The notes: a model not told the origin generated them from the sequence alone. A stretch of DNA of 39,399 nt from Candidatus Aenigmatarchaeota archaeon (GCA_003663325.1 QMZT01000008.1:1-39399); one strand, 5' to 3'; positions 24,641 through 32,157 are shown, numbered from the stretch's first letter. Numbers and translations: made by a program.

Positions 24641-25672
24641 ATGAATAAAACTTACAAGTATGGCAAGTATGGGATGGTTGGCCTATCAAAACCTATGATA
24701 GAATTATATGATACCATATATAAAGTAGCATGTACAGATGCAACAGTTCTTATAAGAGGTGAAAGAGGAACTGGAAAAGAGTTGGTAGCAAAGGCAATTC
24801 ATAAAACTAGTAAAAGAAGCAATAAGCCATATGTAATTGTTAATTGTGCTGCCATACCAAAAGACTTATTAGAAAGTGAGCTTTTTGGACACGAGAAGGG
24901 ATCTTTTACTAATGCGTATCAAAGAAGATTGGGGAAATTTGAAACAGCTAACTCTGGTACATTATTCTTGGATGAGATTGCGGATCTATCCCCAGAGCTT
25001 CAACCAAAAATACTTCGGGCAATAGAGTACAAAAGCTTTGAAAGGATAGGGGGAAATGAAATGATACACTCTGATGTTAGGGTTATAGCTGCAACAAGCA
25101 AGGATTTGGAGAAACTTGTAGAAGAGGACAAGTTTAGGCCAGAATTATATGATAGATTGAATGTAATTCCTATATATATACCACCACTCAGAGATCGGAA
25201 AGATGATATACCACTTTTAATAGAGTATTTTATGAAAGCTCTGGGTTCTAGCAAAAAAATAAAGGGCGATGTACTAAAACAATTTCTCCTTTATGACTGG
25301 CCAGGCAATGTAAGAGAATTAAAATGTGTGGTAGAAAGACTGGTTATAATGAGCGAAGGTGACGAGATAACGTTGTATGATGTGGAAAAATATTGGAAGA
25401 AATGCGACTATACTTGTGATAATAGTACGCATACAAATCACCTTGAGGATGAAATGAAGTGTATGTTTTTGCCACAAACCATAGCTAAAATAGCAAACTG
25501 CAAATTAGAATCTATTTTAAAGATAGGGAGAAAGAAATGGCCTGAAATCAAGTATTACGTTAGTGGAGATGGGCTGCATTTAATACATATAGATGATGCA
25601 ATAGAATTTTTTAAAGCTACCGATAAGCCAGAAATGGCTGAGAGGCTAAGAAGGTATAGAGAAGAAATATGA
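24641..25672 (+). CDS. NtrC/PspF-type (sigma-54 activator-like) AAA+ ATPase
   Basis: A 343-residue protein whose residues ~14-245 are a bacterial enhancer-binding-protein AAA+ domain: Walker A GERGTGKE (40-47), VNCAAIPKDLLESELFGHEKG (68-87 core), Walker B FLDE (109-112), sensor I region VIAATSKDL (148-156), arginine-finger region FRPELYDRLNV (165-175) and sensor II WPGNVREL (220-227). The sigma-54-contacting loop GAFTGA reads GSFTNA (87-92): F and T kept, A and second G changed. There is no receiver, GAF or ACT domain in front. The last ~95 residues do not look like a Fis helix-turn-helix; residues ~278-325 resemble an excisionase/MerR-like fold. Codon use matches its neighbours (ATA-rich), so any transfer is old. 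Archaea are not known to have sigma-54, so its target is unknown. Confidence 0.9.
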   Translation: MNKTYKYGKYGMVGLSKPMIELYDTIYKVACTDATVLIRGERGTGKELVAKAIHKTSKRSNKPYVIVNCAAIPKDLLESELFGHEKGSFTNAYQRRLGKFETANSGTLFLDEIADLSPELQPKILRAIEYKSFERIGGNEMIHSDVRVIAATSKDLEKLVEEDKFRPELYDRLNVIPIYIPPLRDRKDDIPLLIEYFMKALGSSKKIKGDVLKQFLLYDWPGNVRELKCVVERLVIMSEGDEITLYDVEKYWKKCDYTCDNSTHTNHLEDEMKCMFLPQTIAKIANCKLESILKIGRKKWPEIKYYVSGDGLHLIHIDDAIEFFKATDKPEMAERLRRYREEI

Positions 25673-25840
25673 AGGAAGACTGTTAAGTTAAGCCAATAAA
25701 ACAATTACACAGCATAGCAAAACCAACCCTGGTCCTCCAATCTTTTTTATTGCTCTATACCAATTTCTTTCTTCAAACGCTTGCATTCATACCCAAACAT
25801 TCCGCACGTGCAAATGGAAAGCTCTTACAAATGGTTTTAT

Positions 25841-25876
25841 AGCAAGGCATGCAAGCCTTGCTCCTATGGCTTTTTA
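25841..25876 (+). terminator. Hairpin followed by T-rich stretch
   Basis: AGCAAGGC (25841-25848) and GCCTTGCT (25855-25862) form a perfect 8-bp stem with loop ATGCAA, followed by TTTTTATT (25871-25878). It may end the AAA+ transcript, whose stop lies 170 bases earlier, or be part of an RNA in the spacer. Between 25673 and 25840 I see no gene, only an 8-base palindrome GCACGTGC (25804-25811). Confidence 0.45.
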
Positions 25877-25880
25877 TTCC

Positions 25881-25898
25881 CCGGAAAAAATATTTAAG
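25881..25898 (+). promoter_or_regulatory. BRE-TATA promoter for a structured RNA
   Basis: CCGGAAAAAA followed by TATTTAAG combines a purine-rich BRE-like stretch with a good TATA box (25888-25897). A start 26 bases past the box centre falls at about 25918-25919, which is exactly the first base of the long stem described next. No open frame starts there. Confidence 0.5.
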
Positions 25899-25917
25899 CA
25901 AAGCAAAGAGGTATAAT

Positions 25918-25987
25918 TGGTGGAAAGCTTTTCCTTTCATATTGAGCTGTAAGCTTAAAATAGCCTATATGGCTCACCTTTCCACCA
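25918..25987 (+). ncRNA. Candidate structured small RNA, about 70 nt
   Basis: TGGTGGAAAG (25918-25927) pairs perfectly with CTTTCCACCA (25978-25987), closing a 70-base unit. Inside lie two further hairpins: AAGCTT (about 25925-25930) can pair with AAGCTT (25951-25956), and AGCC-TATAT-GGCT (25962-25974) forms a small stem. The layout is thus a closing helix with branched interior. Its 5' end coincides with the start site predicted from the promoter. It lacks a T-loop sequence (GTTCRANTC) and an anticodon arm, so it is not a normal tRNA despite the CCA end; no C/D box motifs are seen, and an ACA box is not found right after the stem. The class is unknown. Confidence 0.5.
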
Positions 25988-26023
25988 TTCCTATCTTAAC
26001 GGTTCTCCAAATGTTTGACAAAA

Positions 26024-26034
26024 GCTTATAAATA
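26024..26034 (+). promoter_or_regulatory. TATA box of the small winged-helix gene
   Basis: GCTTATAAATA is centred about 28 bases before the ATG at 26057, so transcription should begin close to the start codon. A GGAGGA at 26040-26044 is also present but lies rather far (about 12 bases) from the ATG. Confidence 0.5.
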
Positions 26035-26056
26035 TTAATGGAGGAATATAAATGGT

Positions 26057-26395
26057 ATGAACAGGGAATATGAGATTGTGGGTGATGAAGAATATTTTAG
26101 GGATAATAGATTAATGGAGGAATTAGGTGGAGATAGTCCAAGGAACAGGGTTTTGGATTGTCTTCTTATAAATTATGGCAGGCCTGTGGATTACGAAAAG
26201 ATCTCTATAGCGGCTAACATGAAACCAGAGGCTGTTAGGGAGGTTATAGAAGAGTTAAAGGGTGAAGGTATGGTGGTGGAGAAAGAAGGAAGCTATATGC
26301 TAAATCCAGACCACTCTGAGGTTCTAAGATTATTGGAGATTGAAGCAGGTGTTATGTTTGAAAATATAAGAAAGGCAAGAAAATATTACACATAA
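26057..26395 (+). CDS. Small winged-helix DNA-binding protein
   Basis: A 112-residue protein. An acidic N-terminal segment (about 1-27) precedes a winged-helix domain: RNRVLDCLLINYGRPV as helix 1, YEKISIAANM as helix 2, KPEAVREVIEELKGEG as recognition helix and MVVEKEGSYMLN as the wing. The C-terminal helix (EVLRLLEIEAGVMFENIRKA) may mediate dimerisation. No specific family is recognised. It stands alone between the structured RNA and a convergent minus-strand gene whose end it overlaps by 10 bases. The RNA is immediately upstream, so regulation of or by the RNA is possible but untested. Confidence 0.72.
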   Translation: MNREYEIVGDEEYFRDNRLMEELGGDSPRNRVLDCLLINYGRPVDYEKISIAANMKPEAVREVIEELKGEGMVVEKEGSYMLNPDHSEVLRLLEIEAGVMFENIRKARKYYT

Positions 26396-26634
26396 CTAAA
26401 TTCTTTTTTACTGAATTCCTTTTCTAACTCCTTCACACGCTCAAGCAAATAACGCTCTTTTTTATATGGATGACGTTTAAGATACCTCTCAAGGTATCGT
26501 TCAAGTTTATCGAGATGTGCAGGATTTATGGATACTGAAAGATCATAAATATGGGGATTGGCAAGATCTGCACCTCTGGGCCATAAAAGCAAATCCTCCT
26601 TTTTAATTAACCTCTTTATACCCTCTATTATCAC
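26386..26634 (-). CDS. Small conserved-looking protein, possible C-terminal part of a broken gene
   Basis: An 82-codon frame starting with GTG at 26634. It reads EGIKRLIKKEDLLLWPRGAD, then ANPHIYDLSVSI and a Lys/Arg/Glu-rich helical tail (KLERYLERYLKRHPYKKERY). The composition looks like a genuine protein, but I know no family. The GTG overlaps the stop of an upstream coding-like frame (GTGA, 26631-26634), so the pair is either coupled or one gene split by a frameshift. It is convergent with the small winged-helix gene and overlaps it by 10 bases. Confidence 0.5.
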   Translation of the reverse strand: MIIEGIKRLIKKEDLLLWPRGADLANPHIYDLSVSINPAHLDKLERYLERYLKRHPYKKERYLLERVKELEKEFSKKEFSYV

Positions 26635-26785
26635 ATCCCTGCCATACCCACTTTTTTACAAATAGTTTCTACATGCATTGTTCTATGTCCAACAGAACCA
26701 CCGCCACTTCTTCTCAAAAGAACCCTTGCGATAGAAAAATAAACATCTCGCTACTCAACATCTTTATACTTCCATATCTTTTCAT
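26631..26785 (-). pseudogene. Frameshifted N-terminal coding fragment
   Basis: On the minus strand an ATG at 26785 reads MKRYGSIKMLSSE and then soon stops, while a second frame takes over from about 26748 with DVYFSIARVLLRRSGGGSVG and HRTMHVETICKKVGMAGM up to TGA at 26633-26631. Adding one base near 26746 joins them into a 51-residue sequence. A further one-base shift at the TGA would continue into the 26386-26634 frame, giving about 130 residues. Two shifts in the same direction suggest decay or assembly errors. Confidence 0.45.
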
Positions 26786-26812
26786 ATTTTAAGAATAGAT
26801 GCAAATTTTAAG

Positions 26813-27205
26813 TTACTTCATTTCTCTTATGATTCTTTCTACCTCCTCCCTTGTTACGAAGCTAGACCTTAAGGGATTGTATATCTCTATGAGCTCTTTA
26901 AGCTCATTAATATCGCTTTTTGTTGCAAATGCCTTTATCTCTTTCAATATTGCCTTTATTGTCTTTTGAAGCTCATGCACCGCTTTTTCAACATCCTCCA
27001 TTCTTTTCGCAACCTCTTTATTCTCTTTTTCAAACTTTTCAACATCACTCTGCACAGTTCTTTCTAGCGTGCTTAGCCTCATTTCCACGGCTTTCATTCT
27101 TTCCTCTATGAACCTCATTCTGCGTGTGCCATCATTCATACCCCTTACAAGTTCATTAACTATTTGCGATGTTCTATCTTCCGGCTGTTTGCCAAATACG
27201 ACCAT
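26813..27205 (-). CDS. Coiled-coil protein, possible archaellum/pilus accessory (FlaC/D-like)
   Basis: A 130-residue, charged protein. Residues ~25-105 are almost entirely heptad-like helix (RRMRFIEERMKAVEMRLSTL, KRMEDVEKAVHELQKTIKAI). The end reads YNPLRSSFVTREEVERIIRE, similar in style to the short C-terminal motif of FlaC/FlaD/FlaE-type accessory proteins; I hold this only loosely. It has no signal peptide, so it acts in the cytoplasm. It is divergent from the secretion ATPase with only 37 bases between starts, so the two are likely regulated together. Confidence 0.65.
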   Translation of the reverse strand: MVVFGKQPEDRTSQIVNELVRGMNDGTRRMRFIEERMKAVEMRLSTLERTVQSDVEKFEKENKEVAKRMEDVEKAVHELQKTIKAILKEIKAFATKSDINELKELIEIYNPLRSSFVTREEVERIIREMK

Positions 27206-27242
27206 ATTATTATTTTAACCCCCGACCATATATATTAAATTA
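27206..27242. promoter_or_regulatory. Divergent promoter between coiled-coil gene and secretion ATPase
   Basis: On the minus strand TTTAATATATATGG (about 27227-27240) is centred 27 bases before the ATG at 27205. On the plus strand ATATTATTATTTTAACC (about 27204-27220) can serve the ATG at 27243. The two boxes overlap within 37 bases, so their use may be mutually exclusive. Both predict leaderless transcripts. Confidence 0.45.
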
Positions 27243-29498
27243 ATGAACGGGAAAGAAGCTTGCAAGTATGAGTATGATGAAAATACGGGCAGGTTGAGGA
27301 TAAACTGTTTAGGATGCATGTATGGTGCAAGCATAGAAGATAACGAAGCCTGTATGAGCAGGGTTATAGATCTTATACTTTCTCTTAAAAATGTAAGCTC
27401 TGTGGTGCTTGCTAAGGAAAGGGAATATGAATACAGTGGAAAGCAAGTAGAAATGCTTGTTGAGATTGCAAATGTAATTAATGAAATTATTGAGGACAGA
27501 TTAATATCGTATAGCAACCTTGGACCGGATGAGTGCCTGAGATGTTATCCTGATTTGCCATCAAGATTGCAGTATATAGTTATAAATTTGATGAGAAGGG
27601 ATCCCATAGGGGCTTATGTTGAGATTACAAGAGAAATAAGAAAGATAAATATAAGGATGGAAAAGCATCCTGCATGCTATAAATGCCTAAAACGTTATAA
27701 AAATGAAATACTGGAGATCTTGAGGATAAAGCTGGAAAAAACAAGATTAATACAGTTAGCAAAACCGCATTTGTCAGGCTATCATATTGGGGATAGGAGT
27801 TTATACAGACATATATTCATGCCTGCCATAAGACCAAATTTTATGCTTACACGTTTTATGGTGACCCCGCCTGAGAATGCCATATTTATAGAGAGGTACA
27901 GTGTAGGTGATGTGAACGTGGAAATATACAAAATGAAACATTCTGCAGAGTATTTTTATTATGCAATACCACCTGAATTTACGCTTGATGAGGAAAAGTA
28001 TTCAGTGTTGGATGCCGCTAGAAGATACATGGCTGCACACCAACCAAAAACGCCGGAGTTTGTGAGATCGGAACGTGTAAGAGAGATGTTCTTTAACATA
28101 GGAAGGGATATGATAAGGGATGTTGCTAAACAAATGAACGCTACGCTTACAACAAAAGATATAGAACAGCTTGCAACCATACTTACAAGATATACAGCGG
28201 GGCTTGGTGTGCTTGAGGTATTGCTTATGGATAATAATGTACAAGACATATATGTAAACTCGCCCGTTGAATTGCAACCCATAATGATATTCCATTCTAA
28301 CTATGAGGAATGTAAAACAAATTTGATGCCTACGCATGAGGATGCAGAGTCTTGGGCAACAAGACTAAGAATACAATCTGGAAGGCCGTTAGATGAGTCT
28401 AACCCTGTGCTGGATACAGAGATAGAGATCCCTGGTGGAAGGGCGAGGTTTGCTGTCGTGACCAGAACGCTATCTCCTTATGGTTTAGGCTTTGCCATAA
28501 GAAGACATAGAGACATGCCATGGACACTCCCATTATTTTTAAAAGCAAAAATGATGAGCCCACTTGCTGCAGGCCTCTTGAGTTTTCTTGCTGATGGGGC
28601 TGTAAGTATGCTTATTGCTGGTGGCAGAGGAGCAGGCAAAACATCCTTGCTCAGTGCTGTAATACTCGAATTGCTTCCAAAAACAAGAATAGTTACAATA
28701 GAGGACACATTGGAACTTCCAATAACCCATTTTAAATCCCTCGACTACAATATAGAGAGCTTAAAATCAAGAAGTGTTATAACCATGATAGAAACGGAAA
28801 TGCCTGCTGATGAAGCGCTAAGGACAGCACTAAGGCTGGGTGACTCTGCATTGATAATTGGTGAGGTTAGAAGCACTGAGGCAAGGGCATTGTATGAAGC
28901 TATGAGAATAGGAGCGCTAAGCAATTTGGTCGCAGGCACAATACACGGAGAAAGTGCCTATGGTGTTTATGACAGGGTTGTGAATGATCTAGGCGTGCCA
29001 AAAACAAGTTTTAAGGCTACAGATATTGTGGTGATAGCAAAAACATTAAGGAGTGCTGATGGGCTTCATCGCTTTAGGAGACTTGTAGAGGTGACAGAGA
29101 TAAGAAAGCATTGGGACGAGGATCCATTAAGAGAAGGCGGCTTCGTTAATTTGATGGAGTATTCTGGCAAAGAGGATCAAATAAAGCCTACAGACACATT
29201 TACAAATGGGGAGTCGGAGATACTCAATAGAATAGCAAGCTATGTCAGGGAATGGAGTGGTAATTGGCAAGCAGTATGGGAAAATATAAACCTTAGGGGC
29301 AATATAAAGAAAACAATTGTTGAGTATGCAGATAAGCTAGGGAAACCAGAGCTTATGGAGGCAAAGTGGAATGTTAGGTCCAACGTAGAATTTCATTTAA
29401 TAGCAGAGAGGTTGAAAAATGAAAATGGTTATGCTGATCCAAAGGAAATATATAATGAATGGCTTAAGTGGTTTAAAGATGCTATAAGAGCGGTATGA
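27243..29498 (+). CDS. Type II/IV secretion system ATPase (GspE/VirB11/TadA-like)
   Basis: A 751-residue assembly motor for pili or related filaments, peripheral on the inner side of the membrane. The C-terminal ATPase has Walker A GGRGAGKT (460-467), the Asp box TIEDTLELP (485-493), Walker B ALIIGEVR (536-543) and the His box GTIHGES (565-571). The N-terminal 150 residues carry three CxxC pairs (C22/C25, C98/C101, C145/C148) plus C37, a likely zinc or iron-sulfur site. The long middle region (170-400) matches the N2-type domain of archaeal members. Its TGA overlaps the next ATG (29495-29498). With the GspF-type gene two positions downstream this is the motor-platform pair for the pilins at 21.3-22.2 kb, although several unrelated genes separate them. 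Confidence 0.9.
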   Translation: MNGKEACKYEYDENTGRLRINCLGCMYGASIEDNEACMSRVIDLILSLKNVSSVVLAKEREYEYSGKQVEMLVEIANVINEIIEDRLISYSNLGPDECLRCYPDLPSRLQYIVINLMRRDPIGAYVEITREIRKINIRMEKHPACYKCLKRYKNEILEILRIKLEKTRLIQLAKPHLSGYHIGDRSLYRHIFMPAIRPNFMLTRFMVTPPENAIFIERYSVGDVNVEIYKMKHSAEYFYYAIPPEFTLDEEKYSVLDAARRYMAAHQPKTPEFVRSERVREMFFNIGRDMIRDVAKQMNATLTTKDIEQLATILTRYTAGLGVLEVLLMDNNVQDIYVNSPVELQPIMIFHSNYEECKTNLMPTHEDAESWATRLRIQSGRPLDESNPVLDTEIEIPGGRARFAVVTRTLSPYGLGFAIRRHRDMPWTLPLFLKAKMMSPLAAGLLSFLADGAVSMLIAGGRGAGKTSLLSAVILELLPKTRIVTIEDTLELPITHFKSLDYNIESLKSRSVITMIETEMPADEALRTALRLGDSALIIGEVRSTEARALYEAMRIGALSNLVAGTIHGESAYGVYDRVVNDLGVPKTSFKATDIVVIAKTLRSADGLHRFRRLVEVTEIRKHWDEDPLREGGFVNLMEYSGKEDQIKPTDTFTNGESEILNRIASYVREWSGNWQAVWENINLRGNIKKTIVEYADKLGKPELMEAKWNVRSNVEFHLIAERLKNENGYADPKEIYNEWLKWFKDAIRAV

Positions 29499-30100
29499 AA
29501 AGGATAGTGTTTAGCCTGGCTATGGTAGTTTGTTTATTCTTTTCCGTCTCTGCTATACGGCCAGATAAAAATACTGTTATGGAAATAAGGCTTTATTTGA
29601 ATAATACGAACGCAACGATTTATGTACCATCCAAGCCACCTTTTGTGTCCAGAGCGAATGCCTTATCGTACAGAAGCTTTACCAAGGATGATCTTTCACA
29701 CCTCTATGTAATTTCTTATGAAGATGATGCACTTTTAGGGCTTATCTTCTCTTCTGATAACTTTGTCAATATTCAGGTAAATAAAAACCCCACCAGCTAC
29801 GTGATCTCTATGAAACTTAACCTAACAGGCTCTCAAGTATTTCTTCCATTTACAAAAGCTGAGCAGAAGCAAATAGAAAAAAGGATGCGCAGCGTGGAGG
29901 ATAAAACATTTTTAGAGACAAATAAGCCGTCATTTGCCTTTCCATTGAAGAAAAATCAAGAAATAATGATATATCTTGCTTATCAAAACATAAACTTTAC
30001 AAGTAACCTAACATCTATGGGCATAGGCTATCATAGACTTGTGATAGATAATTTGGGCGTAGTAAATAATAAATTGTTGATTGGAATAAGAAGGATTTAA
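29495..30100 (+). CDS. Secreted protein of unknown function between pilus motor and platform genes
   Basis: A 201-residue protein with signal peptide (RIVFSLAMVVCLFFSVSA, 3-20). The rest is beta-rich with several N-x-S/T sequons (NNTNAT, MKLNLTG, INFTSNLTS) and a short charged helix (KAEQKQIEKRMRSVEDK). There is no second membrane segment, so it is secreted or held by the uncleaved N-terminus. I recognise no family. Its ATG overlaps the ATPase stop, so translation is coupled, which argues for a role in the same machine, possibly the extracytoplasmic stator-like part that FlaF/FlaG fill in archaella; that comparison is by position only. Confidence 0.75.
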   Translation: MKRIVFSLAMVVCLFFSVSAIRPDKNTVMEIRLYLNNTNATIYVPSKPPFVSRANALSYRSFTKDDLSHLYVISYEDDALLGLIFSSDNFVNIQVNKNPTSYVISMKLNLTGSQVFLPFTKAEQKQIEKRMRSVEDKTFLETNKPSFAFPLKKNQEIMIYLAYQNINFTSNLTSMGIGYHRLVIDNLGVVNNKLLIGIRRI

Positions 30101-30126
30101 TTAATGGCTAAACAAATACTAATTAT

Positions 30127-32157
30127 ATGGGGAATGTTGAGAATAATAGACAGGATTATGAAAGCCTCATACTTTCTAGGGACTATAAAATTTATAGAAA
30201 GGAAAGGAGAAAAAGGCTTTCGTGGTATGAATCACTAGCCTTATTTTGTGGAAGAATATTGGATGTTAGCCCAGATAAAGGCACAGAGAAGGAGCTGAAT
30301 GCCGCTATAAATTTCACAGGCATGAGCATAAAACCAAAGGATGTTATGGCACTGGTTGTTCTTACATTCATATTTTTCTCCATGCTCAGCGCTATTATTT
30401 TTTCCTTGACATTTTCAATAAGCCTTGCTTTGCTTTTTTTGATGTTGGGCATAGGCATGGGTTACTACTTTCTTAAGTATCCCGTAAATCTACTCAAAAG
30501 CTACAGGATAAAGGCAAGCTCTGAGGTTGTGCTCGCTGTGCTTTATATGGTAGTGTCTATGCGCGTAAGTCCTAATTTAGAACGTGCATTGAGATTTGCT
30601 GCATCTAATATCTCTGGCCCGTTAGCGTGGGATATGAGGCGCATGCTTTGGGATATAGAAATGGGAAAATACTACTCAGCTAACGATGCCCTTACAGATT
30701 ACATAGCTAAATGGAAACCAGAGAATGAGGAATTTGCAGAGGCACTGAGATTAATAAGGGACTCGCAGTATGAAACACCGGAAAGTGCAGAAAAAACCCT
30801 AAACGAAGCTTTGAATGTTATATTAGATGGGACAAAGACCAGAATGAAACACTATGCTCAAGAACTAAGGACGCCTGTTATGGTTATTCACATGATGGGG
30901 ATAATGTTGCCCGTACTAGGGAGTATAATTGCTCCAATGGCTGCAATATTTCTTGCTGATATAGCAAGACCAGAATATTTTATAATAAGTTACAATGTGA
31001 TACTGCCTGTTAGCGTTATGTGGTTCATAAATACTACACTAAAGAAAAGACCAACTACATTTTCTGAAGTAGATATTTCTGCACATCCTGAGCTACCGCC
31101 CGAGAACACATTTTCTTTAACTCTGGGCAAAAAGAGAATTTTTATACCTTCCTTGCCACTTTCCCTACTCATTACCTTTCTTATATTGCTATTTCCTATT
31201 TACTATTTCTCCTCCCATCCTGCTATGCTATTTTCTGCTGAGAAAGGAACAAACATACTTACTCTTTCATTATCGTTACTCATAACATTGGGGATAGGAT
31301 TTGGCATCGGGTGTTACTTTTTACTCTCAACGTTCCAAAGGATCAAAATACAGAGAAGTGTGCAAGAAACAGAAAGTGAGTTCGAGCTTGCGTTGTTTCA
31401 GTTAGGTAATAGGATATCTGCAGGCACTCCTACAGAGCTTGCCCTTGAGAAATCTATAAATGATATAAAGGACTTGAATATAGCTGGCCTGTTCTCAAGA
31501 ACGTTAAAAAATATAAGGAGTCTGGGTATGACGTTTGGTGAGGCTTTGTTTGATCCAAAATATGGCGCTATTAATTATTATCCAAGTATGATGATAAGGA
31601 ATATAATGTACATGATTGTTGATATAACAAAACAAGGATTTAGATATGCTGCTGATGCCATGCTTACCATATCGCGCTACCTAAGAACGATAAGAGAAAC
31701 GCAAGAATACATAAGGGATATGCTTTCCGAGTCCGTTTCTTCAATGACATTTCAGGCATACTTCCTTACCCCAATGGTAACGGGCTTGATAGTATCTTTA
31801 TCCCATGTAATAATAACAATCCTTACTATACTCACACAAAAAATAAAATCGATGAGTGGTTACGCTTCAATTAGCGAGGTTGGTATGCTTGGAATAACAG
31901 GAAATGCTCTACCAATCTCTCCACAGCTATTTCAACTCATAGCTGGTATATACCTTATTGAAATAATTATAGTTCTTGCCTTTTTTGTAACAAAAATAAC
32001 AGAAGGTGAAAATAAGACATATCAATGGTACCTGGCAGGTAAAATGCTCTTAGTAGCGTTAGTAATGTACATGCTTATAACATTGCTTTCGACAAGTTTA
32101 TTTGGCGGTATAATAGAACAAGCAGTTAAAAACATGATAGGCGGAAAAATATTATAA
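30127..32157 (+). CDS. GspF/TadC/FlaJ-type pilus platform membrane protein
   Basis: A 676-residue polytopic protein with two GspF-like halves. Membrane segments cluster at about 75-115, 250-300, 345-405 and 535-670. Cytoplasmic helical sections between them hold the repeated signature: LEMVVSMRVSPNLERAL-like text near residues 135-155 (first half) and LFQLGNRISAGTPTELALE near 422-440 (second half). FlaJ-type proteins of this doubled length are common in archaea and form the inner-membrane base on which the ATPase acts. It follows the coupled ATPase and secreted protein genes after 26 bases. Its stop codon overlaps the TATA box of the tRNA gene. Confidence 0.85.
   Translation: MGNVENNRQDYESLILSRDYKIYRKERRKRLSWYESLALFCGRILDVSPDKGTEKELNAAINFTGMSIKPKDVMALVVLTFIFFSMLSAIIFSLTFSISLALLFLMLGIGMGYYFLKYPVNLLKSYRIKASSEVVLAVLYMVVSMRVSPNLERALRFAASNISGPLAWDMRRMLWDIEMGKYYSANDALTDYIAKWKPENEEFAEALRLIRDSQYETPESAEKTLNEALNVILDGTKTRMKHYAQELRTPVMVIHMMGIMLPVLGSIIAPMAAIFLADIARPEYFIISYNVILPVSVMWFINTTLKKRPTTFSEVDISAHPELPPENTFSLTLGKKRIFIPSLPLSLLITFLILLFPIYYFSSHPAMLFSAEKGTNILTLSLSLLITLGIGFGIGCYFLLSTFQRIKIQRSVQETESEFELALFQLGNRISAGTPTELALEKSINDIKDLNIAGLFSRTLKNIRSLGMTFGEALFDPKYGAINYYPSMMIRNIMYMIVDITKQGFRYAADAMLTISRYLRTIRETQEYIRDMLSESVSSMTFQAYFLTPMVTGLIVSLSHVIITILTILTQKIKSMSGYASISEVGMLGITGNALPISPQLFQLIAGIYLIEIIIVLAFFVTKITEGENKTYQWYLAGKMLLVALVMYMLITLLSTSLFGGIIEQAVKNMIGGKIL

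Noticed and set aside
25918-25987. tRNA-like RNA ending in CCA
   Set aside because: There is no T-loop consensus, D-arm or anticodon arm; the closing stem is longer than an acceptor stem. Kept only as an unclassified RNA candidate.
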